A program made the position numbers and the translations under genes. A stretch of 61,684 nucleotides of DNA from Acidobacteriota bacterium. GTDB lineage: Bacteria > Acidobacteriota > Thermoanaerobaculia > Thermoanaerobaculales > Sulfomarinibacteraceae. Where the stretch lies: contig WGCW01000062.1 of the NCBI GenBank assembly GCA_015493585.1, positions 1-61,684 on the forward strand. The letters run 5' to 3'. The notes beneath the pieces are model-generated. The model was not told where the DNA came from. It saw only the letters and a program-made list of their open reading frames with translations, and did not search any database. Below, piece after piece: positions 32,115-41,548 of this stretch. Every line of letters starts with the position of its first letter. Positions within the stretch are counted from its first letter, which is position 1.

Positions 32115-32585
32115 GTGCCGGCATTCCACCTTTCGCAATACATGAGGACAGAACAGATCCTCATCGCTCCGCCCGTCCAGAACCGGGAAGAGCTGTTTGC
32201 AGCGTTCGCCAAGCTTCTCGTCAGCCGCAACCTCGTGCGGACGGCGGAAGATGTGGTCCGCGCCCTGAGCGAAAGGGAGGTTATCCTCTCGACCGGGATC
32301 GGAGGTGGCGTGGCGGCACCCCACGCGCAGCTGGAGATGGAACCGGACATGATCATCGCCGCCTCGACGCACCCCGGCGGCCTCGACTATCCAACGCTCG
32401 ATGGCCAACCCGTCCGGCTGGCCTTTTGCCTGCTGGCAGCTCCAGGCGCTCGTGCGCAACATCTGGCGGCGCTGGCCCGGATCGCCCGGATCGCGCGTCA
32501 TCGCGAGGGCGTCCGGTTGCTGGCCAAAGCGCAGAACCAGGAAGATTTTCTTACGCGGCTGGCCCGCTTCGAGGGGGGTGTGTGA
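32115..32585 (+). CDS. PTS EIIA type-2 (fructose/nitrogen-type) domain protein
   Basis: A 156-residue stand-alone EIIA domain. GIGGGVAAPH (61-70) contains His70, the residue phosphorylated by HPr-type donors in this family, and ARIARIARHREGVRLLAKA is the typical C-terminal helix. I chose the GTG at 32115 because FHLSQYM aligns with the usual start of the domain and AAGGAGG lies just upstream, though at a tight three-base spacing; the ATG at 32142 is the alternative. No PTS permease is nearby, so a regulatory role is likelier than sugar uptake. It abuts the PII-like gene and precedes two antiporter genes. Confidence 0.85.
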   Translation: MPAFHLSQYMRTEQILIAPPVQNREELFAAFAKLLVSRNLVRTAEDVVRALSEREVILSTGIGGGVAAPHAQLEMEPDMIIAASTHPGGLDYPTLDGQPVRLAFCLLAAPGARAQHLAALARIARIARHREGVRLLAKAQNQEDFLTRLARFEGGV

Positions 32586-32915
32586 GTGCAGCTTCTCATG
32601 ATGATCGTGCACCACGAGGAGGTGCTCGACGAGGTCCTCTCGACACTCGTCGAGCACGGGCTTCAGGATACGATCGTTCTCGAGTCACAGACGGCGCTCG
32701 GCCTGCTGGAACGGGATCTGCCGATTTTTGCCGGGATTCGCGCACTGGTTCCTGGAGGGCTGGACTTCTGCCGCACCATCCTGTGCGGCATCGAGGACGA
32801 TGGTGCCATCAGAGAGGTCCTCGCATCGCTCAAGGATATCGACGTCCCCAACGTCGCAGGCGAACCCGCAACAACTGCGTTTGTCATCCCGCTGAGCGCC
32901 ATGCTGACGTTGTAG
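32586..32915 (+). CDS. PII-like regulatory protein (small, unrecognised family)
   Basis: A 109-residue protein starting with GTG immediately after the EIIA stop. MMIVHHEEVLDEVLSTLVEHG, then a variable middle and AFVIPLSAML at the end give a beta-alpha-beta pattern like PII/CutA ferredoxin folds. The PII T-loop and nucleotide motifs are not evident, so the call is structural inference only. Its place between an EIIA protein and two transporters suggests that it senses a ligand and modulates transport. Confidence 0.55.
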   Translation: MQLLMMIVHHEEVLDEVLSTLVEHGLQDTIVLESQTALGLLERDLPIFAGIRALVPGGLDFCRTILCGIEDDGAIREVLASLKDIDVPNVAGEPATTAFVIPLSAMLTL

Positions 32916-32964
32916 CGGCGCCCCTGACACCGGCGCACCCCACCGGGTGGCCGGGAGGCCAGCG

Positions 32965-34140
32965 ATGCTGAAGGGGACGCTCGCCTTCGTCCTGTTGCTC
33001 TTCCTCGCGCTTGCGGGTGCCGACCTCAAGCGGCGGTTGTCCCACGGCGGCCGCCGGTTCCCCGGGTTTGAAAGCTTCGTCACGGTGTTGATCGGCGCCG
33101 GGCTCGGCAACGCTGGTTTCCGGCTCTTCCCGCCAGATCTCATGACGGTCCTTCGGCCGGTCGTGTTGCTGGGTTTGACCTGGATCGGCCTCCTGGTTGG
33201 GCTTCAGTTCGACCTTCGTCTTCTGCGATCGATCGAGCCCTGGCAACGGTGGACCGGTTTCCTCGTACCGGCCGGGGCCGGTTTGGCTTCGGGTGCCGCC
33301 GCCTTGGCGGCCGGGATCGGCCTGGGTGCAAGTCTCGTTCTTGCGGCGGTGGCGATGGTCAGCTCGCCCCGCTTGATGGGGGTCTTCCTCCGGTCTGGGC
33401 CGCCGGCCGACCGGTCCACCATGCGGCTGATCCGGCTCGTCGCCGCCCTTGCGAGCACGCCGGCTCTCCTCCTCTACGGCGCCGGTACGACCCTGATCGC
33501 TCCCTCGGACGGTGGTCCACGCCTCCTCGCTGCCACCTTGGGAGGTACGGCGCTCGCCATCGTGCTTGGGTACGCAACGATCATGCTGCTGCGCCGTGAG
33601 CACGAGGAGATTCATGTCCTCGCCCTCCTGGTTGGTGTTGTCGCCCTTCTCGCAGGCGCGGCAACGATGATCCGGGTCGAGCCGATGCTGACGGCGGCGA
33701 TCGCAGGCAGCATCATTGCGAACCGTGGGCACCTCGCGCATCGGGCGCTCAAAGCAGCTCACGCCATCGAGGCGCCGATGCTGACCGCCATCCTGGTGCT
33801 ACTTGGAGCGTGGTGGCTGCCGCACGTTCCCGCTCTGGCCGCCTGCGGTGTGCTTGTCGCCGTTCGCGGGATCTCTCTCCTGGCTGGAGGTGAGGTGATC
33901 CGGGGTGCGGCGCACCGGCATGGCATCCAGCTCCGGGCTCGATGCCCCGGTCTGGGCCTGCTTCCGCACGGGCCGCTCGCCCTGGCGCTGCTCATCGGCG
34001 GAGCGGTCACGGGGAGCGTGGACGCGGCGTTTGCGGGAGGGCTCTTTGTGGCTCTCGTCATCAACCATGCGATCGGCGAGATCTGGATGCACGGCGTGCT
34101 CTTTGCCCAAACCGGTCCAGATGCCGGAGTCAACCGGTGA
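32965..34140 (+). CDS. Polytopic antiporter-like membrane protein
   Basis: A 391-residue protein with about 11-12 hydrophobic segments. It resembles the monovalent cation:proton antiporter fold in layout (VLLGLTWIGLLVGLQFDLRL, GAALAAGIGLGASLVLAAVA) but lacks the clearest conserved motifs. GGGAGG lies seven bases before the ATG at 32965, which I prefer to the one at 32947. It overlaps the next gene by four bases (GTGA), so two related membrane proteins are made together, perhaps as a heteromer. Confidence 0.65.
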   Translation: MLKGTLAFVLLLFLALAGADLKRRLSHGGRRFPGFESFVTVLIGAGLGNAGFRLFPPDLMTVLRPVVLLGLTWIGLLVGLQFDLRLLRSIEPWQRWTGFLVPAGAGLASGAAALAAGIGLGASLVLAAVAMVSSPRLMGVFLRSGPPADRSTMRLIRLVAALASTPALLLYGAGTTLIAPSDGGPRLLAATLGGTALAIVLGYATIMLLRREHEEIHVLALLVGVVALLAGAATMIRVEPMLTAAIAGSIIANRGHLAHRALKAAHAIEAPMLTAILVLLGAWWLPHVPALAACGVLVAVRGISLLAGGEVIRGAAHRHGIQLRARCPGLGLLPHGPLALALLIGGAVTGSVDAAFAGGLFVALVINHAIGEIWMHGVLFAQTGPDAGVNR

Positions 34141-35423
34141 GATGGTTCTTCCTCGTCAGCGTCGCGGCCGTGGTCTGGCTGCTCCGTGCGCTGCCCGGCT
34201 TCGTTCCAGCCGACTCAGCAGCGTCGGCTCTCGTGGCTTTCGGGCTTCTGACGATCGGGGGCGAGCTGGCGGGCGAGGTGGCCGGACGGCTCAAGGTGCC
34301 GCGCATCACGGGATACCTCGTGCTCGGCATGGTGTTCGGCCCGTTCCTGTTCGGGCTGATCTCGCCGCACGACCTCGAGGCGTTGCGTGTCTTCGAGGAG
34401 CTTGCTCTCGGACTGATCGCGCTGACAGCCGGGGGGGAGCTCCAGATCGCCTCGCTCCGAAAACGCTGGAAGGTGATCGTTGGGATCACGGCGAGCCACG
34501 CCGCCGGGATCCTCCTCCTCGCCGCCGGGATCTTCTGGCTGATTCTGCACATTTTCCCGTTCTTGGGGACGCTGAGCCCTGCGGAGATGGCCGGAGCTGC
34601 GGCTCTGATCGGCATCATCACAGTGGCCAAGTCCCCGGCAACCACGATCGCCGTCATCACCGAGATGAAGGCCGGGGGCAACCTCGTCGACACCGTTCTC
34701 GGGATCACGGTCCTCAAGGACATCGTCATCCTCATCCTGTTCACCTGGGTCAACGGGCTCGTCCACGGCTGGATCGGCGGTTCGGCTGCTGCTGGCTCCG
34801 GGGTCACCTCGCTGGCGGCAACGGTTGGCCTGTCGCTGCTCGCCGGCACCGCCCTCGGTCTGCTCCTCGGGATCTACCTTTCGAAGGTCGGCCTGCATCC
34901 GGAGATCACGGTCCTCGCCGTCGTCCTGCTTTCGATGGAGATCGCCCACGGCAGCGGGCTCGAGCACCTGCTGGTCTGCATGGCAGCGGGGTTCACGGCT
35001 CGCAACCTCTTTCCAACCGCTGCGACCGGGTTTCTCCATGCGCTCGAACGGTCTTCACCACCGATCTACGTCGTGTTCTTCGGGCTCATCGGCGCCGGCC
35101 TGAACCTTGGGGTCTTTGCGGCCGCTTGGGCCGCGGTGCTCGTTCTCGTTGTGGTCCGGCTCGCGCTCGTCTGGGGCGTCACCGGCGTCACGGCTCGAGC
35201 CCTCGGTGCAGAGACGCCCGTTCGCCGCTGGGCGTGGATGGGCTTCATCGCGCAGGCCGGGCTCTCCCTCGGCCTGGCAGCGCGCGTGGCGCGGGAGCTG
35301 CCGGGCTTCGGGGGCGCCCTGGCCACCGTCGTGGTCGGGGCCGTCGTGGTCAATCAGATCATCGGACCTATCCTGTGGCGGCACGCGCTGATCGCCAGCG
35401 GCGAGGCCCACACCGGCCGTTGA
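34137..35423 (+). CDS. Cation:proton antiporter (CPA family)
   Basis: A 428-residue, about 12-span protein. LKVPRITGYLVLGMVFGPFL, GLIALTAGGELQI, ITVAKSPATTIAVITEMKAG and MGFIAQAGLSLGLA are the regions conserved in CPA2/KefB/NapA-type exchangers. It would swap sodium or potassium for protons across the inner membrane. The GTG start overlaps the stop of the companion membrane protein. It lacks the C-terminal TrkA/RCK domain; the PII-like and EIIA proteins of the operon could supply the regulation that an RCK domain gives elsewhere. Confidence 0.85.
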   Translation: MRWFFLVSVAAVVWLLRALPGFVPADSAASALVAFGLLTIGGELAGEVAGRLKVPRITGYLVLGMVFGPFLFGLISPHDLEALRVFEELALGLIALTAGGELQIASLRKRWKVIVGITASHAAGILLLAAGIFWLILHIFPFLGTLSPAEMAGAAALIGIITVAKSPATTIAVITEMKAGGNLVDTVLGITVLKDIVILILFTWVNGLVHGWIGGSAAAGSGVTSLAATVGLSLLAGTALGLLLGIYLSKVGLHPEITVLAVVLLSMEIAHGSGLEHLLVCMAAGFTARNLFPTAATGFLHALERSSPPIYVVFFGLIGAGLNLGVFAAAWAAVLVLVVVRLALVWGVTGVTARALGAETPVRRWAWMGFIAQAGLSLGLAARVARELPGFGGALATVVVGAVVVNQIIGPILWRHALIASGEAHTGR

Positions 35424-35446
35424 ACGGACCAGCTGCCGGCCCGGCC

Positions 35447-36016
35447 CTATCCGTTCTGGACGTTCCAGAGATCCCGGACGGCGGGATCGTCCCACGAGAT
35501 CCTGTGCTCGTCCGGATCGTGCACATCGAAAGGCCGGGTCACGATGTAGAAAAGCGCGCACCGGTCGGTCAGGGGACGGTACCCGTGTGCAACTCCCGGG
35601 GGAATCTTGACCCAGAGATCGCGGCCCCCCCCGGCAACGATCGTCTGCGTCTGACCGCTCGTCGGCGAGGCTGCCCTGAGATCCCAGAGTACGATCTTCA
35701 TCTTGCTGTCTGGAGGACAGAACCAGACGTCGGTCTGTTTGAGGTGGTAGTGCATCCCTTTGACCGTCGTTTTGAGATCGACGATCGAGTAGTTCATCTG
35801 GGCGACTTCGATCCCGTCGAAGAAGCGGACCAGCTCCTCCGAGGCCGGATCCGACGCCCGGTTGCGGTAGATTTCGAGGAACAGGCCGCGGTCATCGACG
35901 TGACGCCGCAGTGACAGCACTTCGACACCGTCAATGCTCTGGGGGGGGCCATACCTCTTGACCGATCCCCGGTGCGCCGGAAGGATGTCGACGGGCTGCA
36001 GCTCATGCGTGCTCAT
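35447..36016 (-). CDS. dTDP-4-dehydrorhamnose 3,5-epimerase-like cupin
   Basis: A 189-residue RmlC-type protein. DRGLFLEIYR, MNYSIVDLKTTVKGMHYHLK (with the catalytic-type histidine in GMHYH), LWDLRAASPTSGQ and VKIPPGVAHGYRPL follow the RmlC pattern. It probably epimerises a nucleotide-linked 4-keto sugar for surface polysaccharide. No rmlA, rmlB or rmlD is adjacent. Start at 36016 chosen for the GGAGG site; a longer frame to 36139 lacks support. It is convergent with the antiporter gene and divergent from comF. Confidence 0.85.
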   Translation of the reverse strand: MSTHELQPVDILPAHRGSVKRYGPPQSIDGVEVLSLRRHVDDRGLFLEIYRNRASDPASEELVRFFDGIEVAQMNYSIVDLKTTVKGMHYHLKQTDVWFCPPDSKMKIVLWDLRAASPTSGQTQTIVAGGGRDLWVKIPPGVAHGYRPLTDRCALFYIVTRPFDVHDPDEHRISWDDPAVRDLWNVQNG

Positions 36017-36078
36017 GGAACCTCCCCGCACCAAGGGTAGCCCGGTTCCGGCTGCGTGACAATCACCACCATCGTTTC

Positions 36079-36087
36079 TGCTAGGAT
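36079..36087 (+). promoter_or_regulatory. Extended -10 element, leaderless start at 36094
   Basis: TGCTAGGAT is a TGn-extended -10 hexamer ending exactly six bases before the GTG of the comF gene, so the transcript likely begins at the start codon. Confidence 0.5.
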
Positions 36088-36093
36088 GACGGC

Positions 36094-36816
36094 GTGCGTG
36101 CGTCCGCTGTCCCCGCCCGCGTCTTCGAAGTGCTTGCACCGGCCGTGTGCTTCCTCTGCGGGATGCCGCTTGCGATGGAGGATCGCGGAATGTGCGCCGG
36201 CTGCTGGAGCACGGTCATTCCCGTTCCCGACACCCGCTGTCAGCGGTGCGGCGGCGAGACGGATGGCGGGGAGCCGCTTTGCCTGAGCTGCGCCACCCAG
36301 CCACCTCCGCAGGCGAGTACGACGGTGTGGGGCGAGTATGACGGCACACTGAGGCGCGCGATCCTCGCCTTGAAGCATCACGGACGCGATGAGCTCGCCA
36401 GACCGCTCGGGCACCGGCTGGCCGTCCGGCTCGCGTCACGCCCGTGGCTTGAGAACGTCGACGCCGTTGTTCCGGTCCCGTCGCACCCCCTCCGGCGCGC
36501 GCAGCGCGGGTGGGTCGCGGCGGAGCTTCTGGCACGTGTGGTCGCGAAGGATCTCGAACGTCCGTTCGTCCGGGCGCTGAGGCGGCACGGGATTGGGCTG
36601 CAGGTCAGACGCACGCGGGCGCAGCGGCACGACCTCGGTGCCAACTCGTTTCGTGCCGTCAAGCGGCCTCACCGGCGCACAATTCTTCTGATAGATGATG
36701 TCACGACGACGGGCGCCACACTGCGCCGCGCGACGCAAGCGCTCCTCGATGCGGGCGCCGCTGCGGTTCACTGTGCCGCCCTCTCCATCGCTCTCGATCC
36801 ACGGAGGCTTGTATGA
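36094..36816 (+). CDS. comF: ComF family phosphoribosyltransferase-like protein
   Basis: A 240-residue protein. An N-terminal zinc-ribbon part has paired cysteines (CFLC, CAGC, CQRC, CLSC), and the C-terminal PRTase domain has VVPVPSHPLRRAQRGW and the PRPP loop ILLIDDVTTTGATLRRA. ComF proteins are needed for DNA uptake in transformable bacteria, where they act with the translocated strand. That fits a cell that also carries a pilus-like machine, but this is inference. GTG start without a ribosome-binding site, placed right after a -10 element. It overlaps the proline dehydrogenase gene. Confidence 0.92.
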   Translation: MRASAVPARVFEVLAPAVCFLCGMPLAMEDRGMCAGCWSTVIPVPDTRCQRCGGETDGGEPLCLSCATQPPPQASTTVWGEYDGTLRRAILALKHHGRDELARPLGHRLAVRLASRPWLENVDAVVPVPSHPLRRAQRGWVAAELLARVVAKDLERPFVRALRRHGIGLQVRRTRAQRHDLGANSFRAVKRPHRRTILLIDDVTTTGATLRRATQALLDAGAAAVHCAALSIALDPRRLV

Positions 36817-37724
36817 GTCTGTTCGATACGTTGATCAAACACGGGTTGCCCTTGATCCCGAAATTCGTCGTGGGGCAAGTGGCAAAACGGTACGTCGCTG
36901 GCGAAACCCTCGACGATGCCTGCCGGACGATCCGTCAGCTCAACGCCGAAGGCATCATGGCAACCGTCGACGTCCTCGGTGAAGAGATCGTCGAGCGCGA
37001 CAAGGTCGAAGCGGCCGTCGCGACCTACATCAAGGTGTTCGACACGATCGAAGAGCTGCACCTCGATTGCAACGTGTCGATCAAGCTGACCATGCTCGGC
37101 CTGAGAATCGACGAAGCGTACTGCCTGGACAACGTTCGCAAGATCCTCGACGTGGCAGCCTCTCACGGCAATTTCGTCCGGATCGACATGGAGGATCACA
37201 CCTGCACCGATTTCACCCTCCGCGCCTATCGGACGCTCCGCGAGGAGTATGACAACGTCGGGATCGTGCTCCAGGCACGGCTGCGCCGTACCCTCGGCGA
37301 CATCGGAAGCCTTAAGGATCTGACACCGAACGTCCGCCTGTGCAAGGGCATCTACGTCGAACCGAGGCAGCGCGCCTGGCTGGGGTACGACACCGTCCGT
37401 GCCAACTTCATCGCCGCGCTCGACAAACTCCTGAAAAACGGCTCGTACGTCGGGATTGGCACCCACGATGAGCATCTCGTGTGGGCCGGAATGGCTGCCG
37501 TCGACCGCCTGGGGCTGACCCCCGATCAGTACGAATTCCAGATGCTTCTTGGCGTCGATCCCGAGCTCAGGCGGATCATCCTCGAGAGCGGACACCGCCT
37601 GAGGGTGTACGTCCCCTTCGGGCCCGACTGGTACCCGTACTCGACGCGACGGCTCCGTGAGAACCCTGCCGTGGCCAAGCACGTCATGCGGGCGATGTTC
37701 GGCCTTCGTCCCAAGGCGTCGTAA
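36813..37724 (+). CDS. Proline dehydrogenase
   Basis: A 303-residue FAD-dependent PRODH with the TIM-barrel motifs NVSIKLTMLGL, FVRIDMEDHTCTD, VRLCKGIYVEP, YVGIGTHDEHLV, QMLLGVD and VYVPFGPDWYPYSTRRLREN. The last contains the arginine pair that binds the substrate carboxylate. It oxidises proline to pyrroline-5-carboxylate and sends electrons to the quinone pool, so it could feed the respiratory chain of this cell. It is the single-domain form; the partner P5C dehydrogenase is not in the window. The ATG overlaps the comF stop. Confidence 0.95.
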   Translation: MSLFDTLIKHGLPLIPKFVVGQVAKRYVAGETLDDACRTIRQLNAEGIMATVDVLGEEIVERDKVEAAVATYIKVFDTIEELHLDCNVSIKLTMLGLRIDEAYCLDNVRKILDVAASHGNFVRIDMEDHTCTDFTLRAYRTLREEYDNVGIVLQARLRRTLGDIGSLKDLTPNVRLCKGIYVEPRQRAWLGYDTVRANFIAALDKLLKNGSYVGIGTHDEHLVWAGMAAVDRLGLTPDQYEFQMLLGVDPELRRIILESGHRLRVYVPFGPDWYPYSTRRLRENPAVAKHVMRAMFGLRPKAS

Positions 37725-37781
37725 CCGCCTTCGCCTCGCGCGGACAAACGCCCCAGCGATGTTGGGCAACCGCCCAGATCG

Positions 37782-37811
37782 AAAAAGGCCCGGGAGCGCT
37801 GCCCCCGGGCC
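37782..37811 (-). terminator. Rho-independent terminator after the M16 peptidase gene
   Basis: GGCCCGGG and CCCGGGCC form an 8-bp stem; on the minus strand it is followed by TTTTT. It lies 25 bases after the stop of the minus-strand peptidase gene. Confidence 0.85.
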
Positions 37812-37836
37812 GGATTGATGTGGTGATGAGAACGCC

Positions 37837-40560
37837 TTACTTCGGAGCTGGACCCTGGGTCACCTGCACGAAGGCGTTGGGGCGAACCCAGGTGGCAAAG
37901 GCCTTCTGAATCGCCTGGGGCGTCATCTTCAGGTAGCGTTGCGCGGCCAGCACCGGTTCATCGAGCGGAAGGCCGCGGTCAACACGGTCGAGCAACCCTC
38001 GGGCGATCGCTCCAACGCTCGCTTCGGACAGTGGAATCTGCCGCAGGAGCAGCGCCTTAGCCTTGGCGAGCTCAGTCGCGGTCACCGGCGCTTCCTGCAT
38101 CTTCTTTAGGTTCCGGACGATCATCGCCCGCGCTTTCGAGACGTTCTTCGGGTAACAGCCGTAGCGGATCGTATACCGGGCCCGCGTTTGACGCACGTCG
38201 AAGCGGGGAACGACGTAGTAGACAAGCCCCGCCTTCTCCCGGAGATCGCGGTAGAGACGGGAGGCGTAGAAGCCGCCCCCGAGGATCCTGTTGCCGACCT
38301 CGAGTGCGTAGTAGTCGGGGTTCGACCGGACGAGCCCGAGCGTCTCTGCGAGCATGACGTTGTCCTGGACTCGGCTGGAATCCGGAACGGCATGGATCGA
38401 CGGAGCGTTGAGCGGAACCTTCGGCAGCTCAGTTGGGGGTTTGGCCCCCTCGGCCTTCCACGACCCAAAGTACTTGGCAACGATCGCCTTGGCCCGCTCG
38501 GGCGTGATTTTGCCGATGACGACGACCGTGGTGAGATCGGGGCGGAATACCTTTGCGTAGTATGCCTTGACGTCGCCGAGCGTCAGCGCTCCAACGGTCT
38601 TCGGCGTTGCCTGCCGGAGCACCGGATCACCCTTCGGATAGAGCGCCTTGTCGATCGCACGTTGGAACAGGTAGTCGGGGCTCTGCAGGACACCGGCCAG
38701 CGACCGTGCCACCATCATCTTCTCGATCATGAATGCCTGAGGTGGCAGCGCGGGGTGGAGCTCGTTGTCGGCCAGGAGCTGCACGGCCCGGTCGAAATGA
38801 TCGGCCAGTGCGGTCGCCTGGAAGTCAGTTCCCGCGCTCGCAGATGCTCCAATGTCGTCAAGTGCCTTCTGAAACGCCACGCGGTCCAGTGTTGTCGTAC
38901 CGAAGGAGAAGAGCCGGTCCAGCACCTGGTCGACCCCTTCCTTCCCGTGCGCCGCCTCCAGATCCGGATTATTCTTGACGTGACCGAAGAGCTTGACGGT
39001 ACTGCTGACCTCCTCGGGCTGAACGATCAGCTTGAGACCGTTCGGGAGCGTGGTCACGACCGGATGGATGCTGGTCTTCGGCACGAAGACCTTCGCCAGC
39101 TCGGCCTTGGCCCAGGCGGGCAGCTCGACCGGCTTTGGATTCTTCGGCGTGAATGACTCGTGCCCGCCGAACCCCTTCGACGAGATCGGCTTGCCGGAGG
39201 GCTGCGGTGTGAGGACGGCGACGATCGCATGATCGAGGTCGAGGTATTTCTTTGCCACGCGGTTGACATCGGCGACGGTGACCTTCTCGATCGCGTCGAT
39301 ATCGTCCTGCGGCGAGTGTTTGCCCTCGACCGCGAGCGCCTGGGACCATTCCATGGCGAGACCCATGACGGAGTTCTTCTGATCCTCTGCGTCGGTCAGC
39401 TCACGCCGCTTGGCAGCGAGGACCAGATCGGCGGGCAGCCCCTTGGCCGCATCGGCGGCAAGGATCTGCTTGACCTGGCCGACGAGCGCCTTGGTGTCAG
39501 CACCCTTCGGGAAGACGGCGATCGAGAATCCGAGCCCGGCCTTCGGCAAGGCAGACGCCTGGAATCCGGCATAGAGCGCCTTGCCCTTCGGCACCAGCGC
39601 GTAGAGGCTCCCACGTTTGCTGCTGAGCACGTCCGCCAGCACCAGGCTGGCCGCATAGTCCGGGCTGTCGTACCCCGGCATCCGGAACGACACAATGGCA
39701 AGCCCGTACGGAAGATCGGTCGTCAGGTGCAGCTCGGCCGGCTTCACCGGCTTGAGGTTGACCTCCGGACGTGGAGGAATCTTCTTCGCCGGAATCGGTC
39801 CAAACAACTTCTTGATCGTTTGGAGCGTTGCGGCAGGATCGACGTCACCGACGACGACGAGGATCGCGTTGTTGGGCGCATACCAGGTGTCCCAGAACTT
39901 CTTCAGCATCTTGCCGGTGGTCTTGTCGAAGGAAGCCTTGGTCCCGAGAGCGTCATGCTCGTACGGCGTTCCGGCAAACATTGCCTTGAGGAGCTTCGTG
40001 TAGAAGACGTACTGCGGATTGGAAAGATCCTGGGCGACCTCCTGTTCGATGGCACCACGTTCTTGATCCCAGAGCTTCTCGTCGTCGAGCACCCCGCTCA
40101 TCCGGATTGCCTGCACGTGCAACGCCACGTCGAGGTCCTGGGCGGGAACGTTGAAGAAATACTGTGTAACGGTTTGCTGGGTATCGGCGTTCATGTCGCC
40201 GCCCATGCCAGCGATGATATCGGCGAGCTGGGAGGCCGAGAGCCCAGGACTGCCGCGGAACATCATGTGCTCCTGAGCGTGCGCCGTGCCTGGGAACCCC
40301 TCCGGGGCCTCGTTCGATCCAACCTTGTAGTTGACGATCGTCGTGGCGACCGGCGCGAGCGTGTTCCGGACAATGACGACTTTCAGACCGTTCGCAAGCG
40401 TCGCTCGCAACACGTTGCCCTGCGCCGCCGGGGATGCTGCTGCCATCCCCTGCACTGGCAACATGAGCATGGCCACGGCCATCACGGCCGCAGCAACTGC
40501 CGGGAGCCACCGGAGCCGCCCCCGCCGGGTCCCACTGAGTTTAGATGTCGGACATGTCAT
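37837..40560 (-). CDS. Exported two-domain M16 zinc peptidase
   Basis: A 907-residue protein with a signal peptide (basic RRGRLRW, hydrophobic core, ending near GMAAA). The N-terminal half is catalytic: HAQEH (94-98) is the inverted zinc site and WDQERGAIEQEVAQD holds the downstream glutamate. The C-terminal half (about 490-907) has the same fold but no HxxEH, as in pitrilysin-type tandem M16 enzymes. It would degrade peptides in the periplasm. The ATG at 40560 follows AGGAGG by six bases; a longer frame to 40638 lacks a site. It ends in a terminator. Confidence 0.92.
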   Translation of the reverse strand: MTCPTSKLSGTRRGRLRWLPAVAAAVMAVAMLMLPVQGMAAASPAAQGNVLRATLANGLKVVIVRNTLAPVATTIVNYKVGSNEAPEGFPGTAHAQEHMMFRGSPGLSASQLADIIAGMGGDMNADTQQTVTQYFFNVPAQDLDVALHVQAIRMSGVLDDEKLWDQERGAIEQEVAQDLSNPQYVFYTKLLKAMFAGTPYEHDALGTKASFDKTTGKMLKKFWDTWYAPNNAILVVVGDVDPAATLQTIKKLFGPIPAKKIPPRPEVNLKPVKPAELHLTTDLPYGLAIVSFRMPGYDSPDYAASLVLADVLSSKRGSLYALVPKGKALYAGFQASALPKAGLGFSIAVFPKGADTKALVGQVKQILAADAAKGLPADLVLAAKRRELTDAEDQKNSVMGLAMEWSQALAVEGKHSPQDDIDAIEKVTVADVNRVAKKYLDLDHAIVAVLTPQPSGKPISSKGFGGHESFTPKNPKPVELPAWAKAELAKVFVPKTSIHPVVTTLPNGLKLIVQPEEVSSTVKLFGHVKNNPDLEAAHGKEGVDQVLDRLFSFGTTTLDRVAFQKALDDIGASASAGTDFQATALADHFDRAVQLLADNELHPALPPQAFMIEKMMVARSLAGVLQSPDYLFQRAIDKALYPKGDPVLRQATPKTVGALTLGDVKAYYAKVFRPDLTTVVVIGKITPERAKAIVAKYFGSWKAEGAKPPTELPKVPLNAPSIHAVPDSSRVQDNVMLAETLGLVRSNPDYYALEVGNRILGGGFYASRLYRDLREKAGLVYYVVPRFDVRQTRARYTIRYGCYPKNVSKARAMIVRNLKKMQEAPVTATELAKAKALLLRQIPLSEASVGAIARGLLDRVDRGLPLDEPVLAAQRYLKMTPQAIQKAFATWVRPNAFVQVTQGPAPK

Positions 40561-40639
40561 GCAAAACCTCCTTTTGATCAAACATCTCTCACGGGTGCGC
40601 GGACCCTCCGCCCACGCCGCGTCAGCATACTCTCCCACC

Positions 40640-41533
40640 TTATACGGCGCTCGGCGTCACAGGTTCTTGCCGCCGCAGAACGAGCCACAGACTCGATCCG
40701 ATGACGAGCGCACCGCCCGCAATCGCCCACGCGGTTGGTACCAGCCCGAAGATCAGCAGATCGCCGATCAGCGACCACACCGGTCCGGCGTACGAGGCCG
40801 CCGCCACCACGGTCGCTTTGTCGAGCGCATACGCCCGGGTCATCAGCAGCTGCCCCGCCGTTGCAGCGAGAGCGACCCCGGCGAGCGCCGGCCAGAGTGA
40901 GGGCGACGGCAGGCGGAACCCGCCGTGTGTCACGAGGATTCCAAGCGCCGCTAACGCCGCAACTCCCCCATGGAACCAGAAGACGATCACCCGCGCGGCA
41001 TCGGTGGCCCCGAGCTTTCGCAGGGCGATATGCGCACCGGCGGAAAAGACAACGGAGAAGAGCGCCCACAGGCCATACAGTGATCCGACCGCCAGGTTTG
41101 GACCGATCAGCAACGCGCATCCTGCGAAACCGATCGCAAGGATGAGCCACTCTCCCGTGCCCGCTCGTTCCCGGCGGCCGAGCACGAGCGGGGCGGCAAT
41201 GGCGATGATCACCGGGCGCAGCTTGCCGATCAGGTTGAGATCAACGAGCGAGAGTCCGCGCGCCGCAACCGCATATCCGACCATTGCGGAAAATCCAAAG
41301 AGGAGCCGCCACGCAAATGCCCGCCGGTTCTGGATCCTCAGGCTTTGGCCGCGGGCCAGGACAAAGAGCAGCGGGGTGCTGATGACCCCCCGCCACAGAA
41401 CGACCTCGAACCCCGACAGCTCGCTCCGGACGATCTTGACCAGGGCGGTCATCGTGACGAACGCCAAAGATGCCGCGAGCATCAACAACGGCCCGCCACG
41501 CACGAGCTGAAGCCTACGGCTGGGAGCGGTCAC
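40640..41533 (-). CDS. EamA/DMT family transporter
   Basis: A 297-residue, ten-span protein made of two EamA repeats (about 10-137 and 155-285). LVKIVRSELSGFEVVLWRGV and AAASYAGPVWSLIGDLLIFG are the typical segments. It probably exports or imports small metabolites; the substrate is unknown. GTG start. It follows the unrecognised 589-residue gene by 15 bases and may be co-transcribed with it. Confidence 0.88.
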   Translation of the reverse strand: MTAPSRRLQLVRGGPLLMLAASLAFVTMTALVKIVRSELSGFEVVLWRGVISTPLLFVLARGQSLRIQNRRAFAWRLLFGFSAMVGYAVAARGLSLVDLNLIGKLRPVIIAIAAPLVLGRRERAGTGEWLILAIGFAGCALLIGPNLAVGSLYGLWALFSVVFSAGAHIALRKLGATDAARVIVFWFHGGVAALAALGILVTHGGFRLPSPSLWPALAGVALAATAGQLLMTRAYALDKATVVAAASYAGPVWSLIGDLLIFGLVPTAWAIAGGALVIGSSLWLVLRRQEPVTPSAV

Positions 41534-41548
41534 GGAATCCGTCCGCGC

